This document shows positions 7,836 to 15,428 of a stretch of DNA of 64,000 nucleotides, piece by piece. Positions within the stretch are counted from its first letter, which is position 1. Each line of letters opens with the position of its first letter. This DNA is from Streptomyces griseoviridis (lineage in GTDB: Bacteria; Actinomycetota; Actinomycetes; Streptomycetales; Streptomycetaceae). The notes under the pieces are model-generated. The model was not told the origin of the DNA. It made no database searches and saw only the letters and a list, made by a program, of their open reading frames with translations. The translations under genes and the position numbers were made by a program. Location: assembly GCF_005222485.1 (NCBI RefSeq), contig NZ_CP029078.1, positions 1,426,001 through 1,490,000 of the forward strand, read 5' to 3'.

Positions 7836-8845
7836 GCCTTGCTCCGGCCGCGGTAGAGCACGGCGACGAAGGCGGGCACGCCGATGAGGGACGTCACCAC
7901 GCCCACCGGGACCTCCTGGGGGTCGAGGACGGTACGGGCGGCGGTGTCCACCCACACCAGGAAGACGGCGCCGGTCAGCGCGGTGACCGGCAGCAGACGG
8001 GCGTGGCCCGAGCCGGTCAGCGCGCGGGTGGCGTGCGGCAGCACCAGGCCGACGAAGCCGATCGCGCCGGCGCAGCTGACCAGGACGGCGGTCAGCAGCG
8101 CCGTCACGGAGAGCAGGACCAGCCGGGTCCTGGCGACATGGACGCCGAGTCCGGCGGCGGCCTCCGCGCCGAACGCGAAGGCGTCGAGGGTGCGGGCGTG
8201 GCCGAGGCAGACCGCGAGCGCGACGGCGAGGACGGCGGCGCAGAGCGCGACCTGGCCCCAGTCGGCGCCGGTGAGCGAGCCGAGCAGCCAGAACAGGACG
8301 CCCCGGGTGGTCTCGGCGTCGGCCGAGGTCAGAACGGTGAACGAGGTGAGCGCCGAGAAGAGTTGCATCGCGGCGACCCCGGAGAGCACCACCCGGTCGG
8401 TGCTGCCGCCGAGGATGTGGCTGAGCAGCAGGACCAGGCCGAAGGAGAGCAGCGCGCCGAGGAAGGCGCCCGCGGAGAGCGAGATCGCTCCGCCGCCGAC
8501 GCCGAGCACGACGACGGCGACGGCGCCGGTGGAGGCGCCGGAGGAGACGCCGAGGACGAACGGGTCGGCGAGCGGGTTGCGCAGCAGGGACTGCATGACG
8601 GCGCCGCAGACCGCGAGCCCCGCGCCGCACACGGCGGCGAGCAGGGTGCGGGGCATCCGCAGGTCCCAGACGATGCCGTCGCGCAGGGGGGTGAGCGTGC
8701 TGTCGCCGAGGCCGAGGTGGGCGGCGACGGCCGTCCACACGTCGGCGGTGGAGATGGCGGCGGGGCCGATGGTGACGGCGAAGGCGATCGACGTGAGGAG
8801 CGCGGCGAGGCCGCCGAGCGAGAGCAGGACCAGGCGCGTTCTCAC
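7832..8845 (-). CDS. FecCD-family ABC importer permease (probable cobalamin)
   Basis: A 337-aa integral membrane permease of the BtuC/FecCD family, with the expected eight to ten hydrophobic segments. Family signatures are LRMPRTLLAAVCGAGLAVCG with the following QSLLRNPLADPFVLGVSSGA, and the cytoplasmic coupling region GAIGFVGLVLPHATRAL near residue 265. The GTG at 8845 overlaps the binding-protein stop (GTGA); its own stop overlaps the ATPase start. All three genes should be made in fixed proportion from the riboswitch-controlled transcript. It would carry the corrinoid across the cytoplasmic membrane. Confidence 0.92.
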   Translation of the reverse strand: MRTRLVLLSLGGLAALLTSIAFAVTIGPAAISTADVWTAVAAHLGLGDSTLTPLRDGIVWDLRMPRTLLAAVCGAGLAVCGAVMQSLLRNPLADPFVLGVSSGASTGAVAVVVLGVGGGAISLSAGAFLGALLSFGLVLLLSHILGGSTDRVVLSGVAAMQLFSALTSFTVLTSADAETTRGVLFWLLGSLTGADWGQVALCAAVLAVALAVCLGHARTLDAFAFGAEAAAGLGVHVARTRLVLLSVTALLTAVLVSCAGAIGFVGLVLPHATRALTGSGHARLLPVTALTGAVFLVWVDTAARTVLDPQEVPVGVVTSLIGVPAFVAVLYRGRSKA

Positions 8846-9882
8846 GTGACGAGCCCGAACGCCCGCAGGGCGGAGGAGACCTGCTCGATCCCGTCGACGG
8901 TGCGGATGGACGGGTTCATGGCCTGGCCGCTGAGGCTGATGAATCGCTTCTTCTTGACGGCGGTGAGGTTGCGGGTGGCCGGGTTGGTCTCCAGGAAGCG
9001 GATCTTGGCCTGGGCGGTCTCGGCGGTCTGCTGCTTGCGGGTCAGGTCGCCGATGACGATGACGTCGGGGTCGCGGTCGGCGACGGTCTCCCAGTTGATC
9101 TGGGGCCACTCGTCGTGGGTGTCGGCGAAGGCGTTCCGCGCGCCGACCGCGCGGGTGATGGCGCCGGGGGCGCCGCAGCAGCCGGCCAGGTAGGGCGACT
9201 GCGAGTTGGCGAACCAGTACATGAGGGAGACGTCCGAGGCGTCCAGCCCCTCGGTGGCGGCGGTGACGCGCGACTTGAGACGCGTCACCAGGGCCTCGCC
9301 GCGCTGCTCGACGCCGAAGACGCGGGCGAGGTCGCGTATCTCGCCGTAGACGGCGTCGAGGGTGAGGGGCTTGCTGCGGGAGCCGTCGCCGCCGGTGTCG
9401 TTGTCCTTGCCCTCGGAGCAGTCGGAGGGCGAGACGTAGGTGGGCACGCCGAGCTTCTCGAACTGCGCCCGGCTGGCGACACCGCCCTTGCCGAGGGTGG
9501 AGACGAAGGAGGCGGTGACGAAGTCGGGGCTCGCGTCCAGGACCTTCTCGAAGGACGGGTTGTTCTCGGCCAGCCTCGGCACGCCCGCGTTGGCCTTCTC
9601 CAGGCTCCCGAGCACCGGGTCGGTCCAGGTGGCGGTGCCGGCCATCCGGTCGGCGAGGCCGAGGGAGAGCAGGATCTCGGTGGTGCCCTGGTTGAGGGAG
9701 ACCGCGTGCTCGGGGGCCGCGGTGACGGTGACCTCGGTCCCGCAGTTGTCGAGGGTGAGGGGGTAGCCGGCGGCGGACGTCCTGTCGGCCTCCGCCGTGC
9801 TGTCGGCCGAGCCGCCGCACGCGGTGAGCAGGAAGGCGGGGGCGAGCAGGAGCGCCGCGAGGCGGCGGGTGGAACGGAGCAC
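8842..9882 (-). CDS. lipoprotein solute-binding protein of ABC importer (probable cobalamin)
   Basis: A 346-aa extracytoplasmic binding protein of the BtuF/FhuD type. The N-terminus has a basic start, a hydrophobic core and the lipobox LLTACGG (Cys about residue 22), so it should be lipid-anchored. The mature protein starts the fold with YPLTLDNCGTEVTVTAAPEHAVSLNQG, followed by the usual Rossmann-like lobe with ILLSLGLADRMAGTATW. Several Cys occur in the mature part (including YLAGCCGA), which is unusual for this family. The start is GTG at 9882, downstream of a cobalamin riboswitch that is the main evidence for the ligand. Sequence alone would also fit an iron-siderophore binder. Confidence 0.88.
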   Translation of the reverse strand: MLRSTRRLAALLLAPAFLLTACGGSADSTAEADRTSAAGYPLTLDNCGTEVTVTAAPEHAVSLNQGTTEILLSLGLADRMAGTATWTDPVLGSLEKANAGVPRLAENNPSFEKVLDASPDFVTASFVSTLGKGGVASRAQFEKLGVPTYVSPSDCSEGKDNDTGGDGSRSKPLTLDAVYGEIRDLARVFGVEQRGEALVTRLKSRVTAATEGLDASDVSLMYWFANSQSPYLAGCCGAPGAITRAVGARNAFADTHDEWPQINWETVADRDPDVIVIGDLTRKQQTAETAQAKIRFLETNPATRNLTAVKKKRFISLSGQAMNPSIRTVDGIEQVSSALRAFGLVT

Positions 9883-9934
9883 GGGTATGCCTCGGTGGTC
9901 GGGGCTCTGTACGCGGAGCCTTGCCTACGGGTGT

Positions 9935-10108
9935 CCTCCGCGGGGCGCGGAGGTGCCAGCAGGTCTTCGGACTCGGGTTCGTCCGGACGGGGCGCCTTCC
10001 CGGTCTCCCAGTGGCGTGCTGTGCCCCGCCCGTCCCCCTCACCGCTGCGCGTCAGTTCCGGATTCGCACCGGATTCCCTGGCCTCGGGTGTGGCTCGACT
10101 GGCGCACC
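9935..10108 (-). ncRNA. cobalamin (B12) riboswitch upstream of the ABC importer
   Basis: Read on the minus strand, the aptamer spans about 10108 down to 9952. Conserved parts are the outer stem (GGTGCGCCAG pairing with CTGGCACC), GGAATCCGGTGCGAATCCGG, the B12 box GCACGCCACTGGG, and the 3' element GAGTCCGAAGACCTGC. It is followed at 9953-9935 by a perfect hairpin (CCTCCGCG, loop CCC, CGCGGAGG) 50 nt before the importer start, a plausible expression platform acting on elongation or on the translation start. The aptamer class is well established; the switching mode here is inferred. Confidence 0.92.
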
Positions 10109-10261
10109 GAGGCTATCAAGATGCCGGTGGTGTCCCGGGGGTCGGGTGGGTCACGTGAGCGGCGGGAGAGCGCGCGCGAGGGCCCCGGACAGGTCGTCCG
10201 CGGGCCCTCGCGGGTGCTCGCTCGTGATCGGTGGTCGCTCGTGATCGGTGGGGTGGCGCGG

Positions 10262-11020
10262 TCAGTTGGCGGCGGGGACCGCCCTGGCACCGGCCGCGGT
10301 CGCGGGCCTCGGGTTGAGGACGCGTTCGGCGAGTTCCCCGAAGAGGAGGCCGAAGCCGGTCCACAGGGTGAGCTGGATGGCGAGCGCGGCCAGCCGGAAG
10401 CGCCACAGGACGGCCGCCGGGAAGTCGGCGGGCACCTCGTTGATGACCGGCAGCAGCGCGAACGCCAGGCCGGTCACGACGGCGAACGCGGCCACCGCGG
10501 CGACCGTGGCCCACCAGTTCCCGAGCCTGGGGGCGAGCCGTCTGCCGAGCAGGGTCGCGGCGACGGCGAGGAGCACGCTGAGCACCATCATCAGGAAGTA
10601 CAGGGTGGTCCGCTTGCCGATGGTGTCGCCGTCGCCGACGGCGGGCGGGTTGGCCGGGTACTTCAGGAACGGCACGACGTAGACGGCGAGCAGGGCGCAG
10701 CCGGAGAGCAGCAGCGCGGTGGCGCGGGGCGAGAAGCGGCCGACCCGGCCGAGGGCGAAGCAGTAGGCGAGCGCGGCGATGCCGCCGAAGGCGATGCCGT
10801 AGAGCAGGACGCCGGTGGCGAGTCCCGCGGTGGACTGGAGGGAGCGGGAGACGAGTTCGACCTCGTGCTCGTGGCTGTGCGCGTGGGACTCCTCGAAGCC
10901 GATCGCCTTGTCGACGGAGGGCTCACCGAGGAGGTAGGCGGCGACCAGGGCGAGCAGTCCGGCGCCGAGGCCGGCCAGCATGCCGCGGACGAGGAGGTTT
11001 CTCACTGTTGCGGAGTTCAT
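10262..11020 (-). CDS. cbtA: cobalt transporter subunit CbtA
   Basis: A 252-aa membrane protein of the CbtA family, predicted from comparative genomics to be a B12-riboswitch-regulated cobalt transporter. It has about six hydrophobic segments. Between the first and second segments lies a His/Glu-rich loop (FEESHAHSHEHEVEL, about residues 42-56), a likely Co2+ collecting site. NPPAVGDGDTIGKRTTLYF after the third segment is typical of the family. ATG at 11018-11020 follows cbtB by 21 bp, so the two form an operon under the second cobalamin riboswitch. It ends about 150 bp before the first riboswitch, so the two B12-controlled units are adjacent and co-directional. Confidence 0.9.
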   Translation of the reverse strand: MNSATVRNLLVRGMLAGLGAGLLALVAAYLLGEPSVDKAIGFEESHAHSHEHEVELVSRSLQSTAGLATGVLLYGIAFGGIAALAYCFALGRVGRFSPRATALLLSGCALLAVYVVPFLKYPANPPAVGDGDTIGKRTTLYFLMMVLSVLLAVAATLLGRRLAPRLGNWWATVAAVAAFAVVTGLAFALLPVINEVPADFPAAVLWRFRLAALAIQLTLWTGFGLLFGELAERVLNPRPATAAGARAVPAAN

Positions 11021-11041
11021 GGGTGTGCGGCGTCCCTCGGG

Positions 11042-11260
11042 TCAGTGGCAGGGGAAGCCGAGCAGGTGGCGGGCGTCGTGGACCCACTCGTGGACGTCCT
11101 CGCCGGAGACGACCGAGGTGGCGCCCTGTTCGGCGCCGACGAAGTACAGCAGGACCAGCATGAGGATGCCGAAGAAGACCGCCCAGGGTGCTATCGCCTT
11201 CAGCGGCAGCGGGGCGGGGGCCACGGGTGTGGTGGTCGGCGGAGCGACGGTCTGCGCCAT
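11042..11260 (-). CDS. cbtB: cobalt transporter subunit CbtB
   Basis: A 72-aa single-span membrane protein. A Pro/Thr-rich N-terminus is followed by one hydrophobic helix (AIAPWAVFFGILMLVLLYFV, about residues 23-42) and the extracytoplasmic family motif HEWVHDARHLLGFPCH at the C-terminus, where the histidines and final Cys-His are predicted cobalt ligands. ATG at 11258-11260 has a near-perfect AGGAGGTCCTGCC leader; the longer in-frame extension runs back through the riboswitch and is rejected. Partner of CbtA downstream. Confidence 0.92.
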   Translation of the reverse strand: MAQTVAPPTTTPVAPAPLPLKAIAPWAVFFGILMLVLLYFVGAEQGATSVVSGEDVHEWVHDARHLLGFPCH

Positions 11261-11309
11261 GGCAGGACCTCCTCTGGGAGTTCGCGTCCCAACTCGGTGG
11301 TGCACTGGA

Positions 11310-11405
11310 CGACGGCTACGGGTCTGACTCACGGCCCGCCCGGGGGCGGGCCGTTCACAGTGGCGCGACCGTGCCGGTTTTGCACCGGCTTCCGTTCTGC
11401 CGTCG
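11310..11405 (-). ncRNA. cobalamin riboswitch upstream of cbtBA
   Basis: A compact aptamer on the minus strand, about 96 nt. The closing stem is CGACGGC (11405-11399) with GCCGTCG (11316-11310). Inside are GAAGCCGGTGCAAAACCGGC, the B12 box GTCGCGCCACTGTGA, a strong GC hairpin (ACGGCCCGCC/GGCGGGCCGT, 11331-11355) and GAGTCAGACCC. The layout is the form usually seen before cbtAB genes. About 50 nt separate it from the cbtB start, with the ribosome-binding site in that interval, so control of translation initiation is likely. Confidence 0.92.
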
Positions 11406-11476
11406 ACGATTTCGGTGTGACGGTACCTCGTGACGCGAGCATGGCCAAGACCGCGCCCCCGTCGGTGACGGCGGGG

Positions 11477-14400
11477 TCAGTCCAGCTGGATCAGGAGGTC
11501 GCCGCCCTCGACCTGCTGGATCGGGTTGATGGCGAGGCGGGTGACCCGGCCCGCCCTGGGCGCGGTGATGGAGGCCTCCATCTTCATCGCCTCGATGGTG
11601 GCGACGGTCGCCCCGGCCGCCACCTCGTCGCCCTCGGCGACCGCGAGGGTGACCACACCGGCGAACGGGGCCGCCACCTGGCGTTCGTCACCGCGGTCGG
11701 CCTTCTCGGTGGCGGGCACGTCGGAGGCGACCGCGCGGTCGCGGACCTGGATCGGGCGGAGCTGGCCGTTGAGCGCGGACATCACGGTGCGCATCCCGCG
11801 CTCGTCGGCCTCGCCGACCGCCTCCAGCTCGATCAGCAGCCGGACGCCGGGCTCCAGGTCGACGGCGTACTCCTGGCCGGGGCGCAGCCCGTAGAAGAAG
11901 TCCTTGCTGGCCAGGACGCTGGTGTCGCCGTAGCTCTGGCGGTGGGTGTCGAAGTCGCGGGTGGGGCCGGGGAACAGCAGCCGGTTGAGGGTGGCGCGCG
12001 GGGTCTTCTCCAGTCCCTCGCGGTCCTCGTCGGTCAGCTCCTGGACGGGCTTGGCGGCGGCGCGGCCCTCCAGGGCGCGGCTGCGGAAGGGTTCGGGCCA
12101 GCCGCCCGGCGGGGTGCCGAGGTCGCCGCGGAGGAAGCCGATGACGGAGTCGGGGATGTCGTACCTGCCGGGGGCGGCCTCGAAGTCGGCGGGTGCCACC
12201 CCGGCGCCGACCAGGTGCAGGGCGAGGTCGCCGACGACCTTGGAGGACGGGGTGACCTTGACGAGCCTGCCGAGCATCCGGTCGGCGGCCTCGTACATGG
12301 CCTCGATGTCCTCGAAGCGGTCGCCGAGGCCGAGCGCGACGGCCTGGGTGCGCAGGTTGGAGAGCTGCCCGCCGGGGATCTCGTGGTGGTAGACGCGGCC
12401 GGTCGGGGAGGCGAGTCCGGCCTCGAAGGGGGCGTAGATGCGGCGGACGCTCTCCCAGTACGGTTCCAGGTCGCCGACGGCCTGGAGGTCGAGCCCGGTG
12501 GGCCGCTCCGAGTGGTCGGTGGCGGCGACGATCGCGGAGAGGGAGGGCTGCGAGGTGGTGCCCGCCATGGAGGCGACGGCGCCGTCGACCGCGTCGGCGC
12601 CCGCCTGGATCGCGGCCAGGTAGGTGGCGAGCTGGCCGCCCGCGGTGTCGTGGGTGTGCAGGTGGACCGGGAGGTCGAACTCGCGGCGCAGCGCCGAGAC
12701 GAGGGTGGCGGCGGCCGGGGCGCGCAGCACGCCGGCCATGTCCTTGACGGCCAGGACGTGGGCGCCCGCGTCGACGATCTGCTCGGCGAGGCGCAGGTAG
12801 TAGTCGAGGGTGTAGAGCCGCTCGGCGGGGTCGGAGAGGTCGGCGGTGTAGCAGAGGGCGACCTCGGCGACGGCGGTGCCGGTGGCGCGGACGGCGTCGA
12901 TGGCGGGGCACATCTGGCCGACGTCGTTGAGGGCGTCGAAGATGCGGAAGATGTCGATGCCGGTGGCGGCGGCCTCGTGCACGAAGGCGTCGGTCACCTC
13001 GGTCGGGTACGGGGTGTAGCCGACGGTGTTGCGGCCGCGCAGCAGCATCTGGAGGCAGAGGTTGGGCACCGCCTCGCGCAGCGCGGCCAGCCGCTCCCAG
13101 GGGTCCTCGGCGAGGAAGCGCAGGGCGACGTCGTAGGTGGCGCCGCCCCAGCATTCGAGGGAGAGGAGTTCGGGCAGGGTGCGGGCGACGACGGGGGCGA
13201 CGGCGAGGAGGTCCTTGGTGCGGACCCGGGTGGCGAGCAGCGACTGGTGGGCGTCGCGGAAGGTGGTGTCGGTGACGCCGATGGTGGGGGCGGCGCGCAG
13301 GGCGCGGGCGAAGCCCTCGGGGCCGAGTTCGACGAGCCGCTGCCGGGAGCCGGGGGCGGGGTCGCCGGGGGCCGTCGCGGGCAGTTTGGAGGCGGGGTCG
13401 ACGAGCTGGGGGCGTTCGCCGTGCGGCTTGTTGACGGTGACGTCGGCGAGGTAGGTGAGCAGTTTGGTGCCGCGGTCGGCGGAGGAGCGGGCGGTGAGCA
13501 GGTGGGGGCGCCGCTCGATGAACGACGTCGTCACCCGCCCGGCCTGGAAGTCGGGGTCGTCGAGGACGGCTTGGAGGAAGGGGATGTTGGTGGCGACGCC
13601 GCGGATGCGGAACTCGGCGACGGCGCGGCGGGCGCGGCCGATCGCGGTCGGGAAGTCGCGGCCCCGGCAGGTGAGCTTGACCAGCATCGAGTCGAAGTGG
13701 GCGCTGATCTCGGTGCCCGCGTGGGTGGTGCCGCCGTCGAGGCGGATGCCCGAGCCGCCCGGGGAGCGGTAGGCGCTGATCCGTCCGGTGTCGGGGCGGA
13801 AGCCGTTGGCGGGGTCCTCGGTGGTGATGCGGCACTGGAGGGCGGCGCCGTGCAGGGTGACGGTGTCCTGGGAGAGGCCGAGGTCGGCGAGGGTCTGGCC
13901 GGCGGCGATGCGCAGCTGGGCCTGGACCAGGTCGACGTCGGTGACCTCCTCGGTGACGGTGTGCTCGACCTGGATGCGCGGGTTCATCTCGATGAAGACG
14001 TGGTGGCCGTCCTGGTCGAGGAGGAACTCGACGGTGCCGGCGTTGCGGTAGCCGATCCGTTCGGCGAAGCGGACGGCGTCGGCGCAGATGCGGTCGCGCA
14101 GTTCCGGGTCGAGGTTGGGCGCGGGCGCCATCTCGACGACCTTCTGGTGGCGCCGCTGGAGCGAGCAGTCCCGCTCGTAGAGGTGGATGACGTTGCCCTG
14201 GCCGTCGGCGAGGATCTGCACCTCGATGTGGCGGGGTTCGACGACGGCCTTCTCCAGGAAGACGGTGGGGTCGCCGAACGCGGAGGCGGCCTCGCGGGCC
14301 GCGGCCTCGATGGACTCGCGCAGCGCGGCCGGTTCCTCGACGCGCCGCATGCCGCGTCCGCCGCCGCCCGCGACGGCCTTCACGAAGACCGGGAAGCCGA

Positions 14401-14851
14401 TCTCGTCGGCGGCGCGGACGAGTTCGTCGACGTCGGTGGAGGGTGCGGAGGAGCCGAGGACGGGGACGCCCGCCTCGCGGGCGGCGGCGACGGCGCGGGC
14501 CTTGTTGCCGGTCAGTTCCAGGATCTGGGCGCTGGGTCCGACGAAGGTGATGCCCGCTTCCTCGCAGGCGCGGGCCAGTTCCGGGTTCTCGGAGAGGAAG
14601 CCGTAGCCGGGGTAGACGGCGTCGGCGCCCGCCTCGCGGGCGGCGCGGACGATCTCCTCGACGGAGAGGTAGGCCCGCACCGGGTGGCCGGGGCTGCCGA
14701 TCTCGTAGGCCTCGTCGGCCTTGAGCCGGTGCAGCGAGTTCCGGTCCTCGTGCGGGAAGACCGCGACCGTCCTGGCGCCCAGCTCGTAGCCGGCGCGGAA
14801 CGCCCGGATCGCGATCTCGCCGCGGTTGGCGACCAGTACCTTGCGGAACAT
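11477..14851 (-). CDS. pyc: pyruvate carboxylase
   Basis: A 1124-aa biotin enzyme that carboxylates pyruvate to oxaloacetate (anaplerosis). Domain order is complete. The biotin carboxylase part (about 1-450) has MFRKVLVANRGEIAIRAF, the ATP-grasp glycine loop GGGGRGMR and MNPRIQVEHTVTEE. The carboxyltransferase (about 540-830) has GVTDTTFRDAHQSLLATRVR and ECWGGATYDVA. The biotin carrier domain at the C-terminus has IEAMKMEASI, whose Lys is biotinylated. ATG at 14849-14851 is preceded by GAAGGGAGCG; an upstream in-frame extension is not supported. Monocistronic and divergent from the DUF779 gene. It depends on biotin, made with the bio genes at the far end of the window. Confidence 0.97.
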   Translation of the reverse strand: MFRKVLVANRGEIAIRAFRAGYELGARTVAVFPHEDRNSLHRLKADEAYEIGSPGHPVRAYLSVEEIVRAAREAGADAVYPGYGFLSENPELARACEEAGITFVGPSAQILELTGNKARAVAAAREAGVPVLGSSAPSTDVDELVRAADEIGFPVFVKAVAGGGGRGMRRVEEPAALRESIEAAAREAASAFGDPTVFLEKAVVEPRHIEVQILADGQGNVIHLYERDCSLQRRHQKVVEMAPAPNLDPELRDRICADAVRFAERIGYRNAGTVEFLLDQDGHHVFIEMNPRIQVEHTVTEEVTDVDLVQAQLRIAAGQTLADLGLSQDTVTLHGAALQCRITTEDPANGFRPDTGRISAYRSPGGSGIRLDGGTTHAGTEISAHFDSMLVKLTCRGRDFPTAIGRARRAVAEFRIRGVATNIPFLQAVLDDPDFQAGRVTTSFIERRPHLLTARSSADRGTKLLTYLADVTVNKPHGERPQLVDPASKLPATAPGDPAPGSRQRLVELGPEGFARALRAAPTIGVTDTTFRDAHQSLLATRVRTKDLLAVAPVVARTLPELLSLECWGGATYDVALRFLAEDPWERLAALREAVPNLCLQMLLRGRNTVGYTPYPTEVTDAFVHEAAATGIDIFRIFDALNDVGQMCPAIDAVRATGTAVAEVALCYTADLSDPAERLYTLDYYLRLAEQIVDAGAHVLAVKDMAGVLRAPAAATLVSALRREFDLPVHLHTHDTAGGQLATYLAAIQAGADAVDGAVASMAGTTSQPSLSAIVAATDHSERPTGLDLQAVGDLEPYWESVRRIYAPFEAGLASPTGRVYHHEIPGGQLSNLRTQAVALGLGDRFEDIEAMYEAADRMLGRLVKVTPSSKVVGDLALHLVGAGVAPADFEAAPGRYDIPDSVIGFLRGDLGTPPGGWPEPFRSRALEGRAAAKPVQELTDEDREGLEKTPRATLNRLLFPGPTRDFDTHRQSYGDTSVLASKDFFYGLRPGQEYAVDLEPGVRLLIELEAVGEADERGMRTVMSALNGQLRPIQVRDRAVASDVPATEKADRGDERQVAAPFAGVVTLAVAEGDEVAAGATVATIEAMKMEASITAPRAGRVTRLAINPIQQVEGGDLLIQLD

Positions 14852-14993
14852 CGCCGCTCCCTTCAGCCTGCCGGTGACGTGCACCATGGTGTCGGTGACC
14901 CGACGGGTACGCCATGTGAGCCAGACCACTCCACTCTCCCGGGTGGCGGGGGTGCAACCCTCTCGCAACGTTCGGTGTGGTGCGGTGGCCGGT

Positions 14994-15353
14994 ATGGACG
15001 ACGAGACTCCCCGCGTCGAGCTGACCCCCGCGGCGGCCGACCTCCTGCGGCGGCTGCGGGCGGAGCACGGCCCGCTGATGTTCCACCAGTCGGGCGGCTG
15101 CTGCGACGGCAGCGCGCCCATGTGCTTCCCCGAGGGCGAGTTCCGCACCGGGGCCTCGGACGTGCTGCTCGCGGAGCTGTGCGTGGACGGGGTCGAGGAG
15201 CCGGTGGCGTTCTGGATGTCGCGCAGTCAGTACGCGGTGTGGAGCCATACGCGGCTGATCGTGGACGTGGTGGCGGGTCGCGGCAGCGGTTTCTCCATCG
15301 AGGCGCCCGAGGGGGTGCGCTTCCTCATCCGTTCTCGTGTAGTCGACGTGTAG
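14994..15353 (+). CDS. DUF779 family protein
   Basis: A 119-aa protein of the DUF779 family. The hallmark is FHQSGGCCDGSAPMCFPEGEF (residues about 30-50), with three cysteines that could bind a metal or be redox-active. Family members are usually encoded beside an aldehyde dehydrogenase; here the nearest aldehyde dehydrogenase is 10 kb away and the gene stands alone, divergent from pyruvate carboxylase. ATG at 14994 follows GGTGGCC. Function unknown; accessory role in aldehyde oxidation is the usual guess from context elsewhere. Confidence 0.85.
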   Translation: MDDETPRVELTPAAADLLRRLRAEHGPLMFHQSGGCCDGSAPMCFPEGEFRTGASDVLLAELCVDGVEEPVAFWMSRSQYAVWSHTRLIVDVVAGRGSGFSIEAPEGVRFLIRSRVVDV

Positions 15354-15428
15354 GAGCCCCGCGGGCCGCCGCCTTCTGCTGCACTTCCCCTGTGGACCCG
15401 GAGAGTTGACGAGGCTTCAGGGGGTTGT

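Noticed and set aside
3910..7887. A 1325-codon plus-strand frame
   Set aside because: Antisense of the esterase, methyltransferase-NUDIX and ABC ATPase genes; Arg/Pro-rich composition and no recognisable motif.
11261..11332. Longer CbtB starting at 11332
   Set aside because: The extension would be translated from the riboswitch hairpin; the ATG at 11260 has a near-perfect ribosome-binding site.
11688..15248. A 1186-codon minus-strand frame parallel to pyruvate carboxylase
   Set aside because: Same strand but out of frame with the clearly homologous pyruvate carboxylase; extremely Arg/Pro-rich.
9797..15409. An uninterrupted 1870-codon plus-strand frame across the B12 and pyruvate carboxylase region
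   Set aside because: It is the antisense shadow of strongly coding minus-strand genes in GC-rich DNA; its translation is low-complexity Gly/Ala/Val/Asp with no domains.
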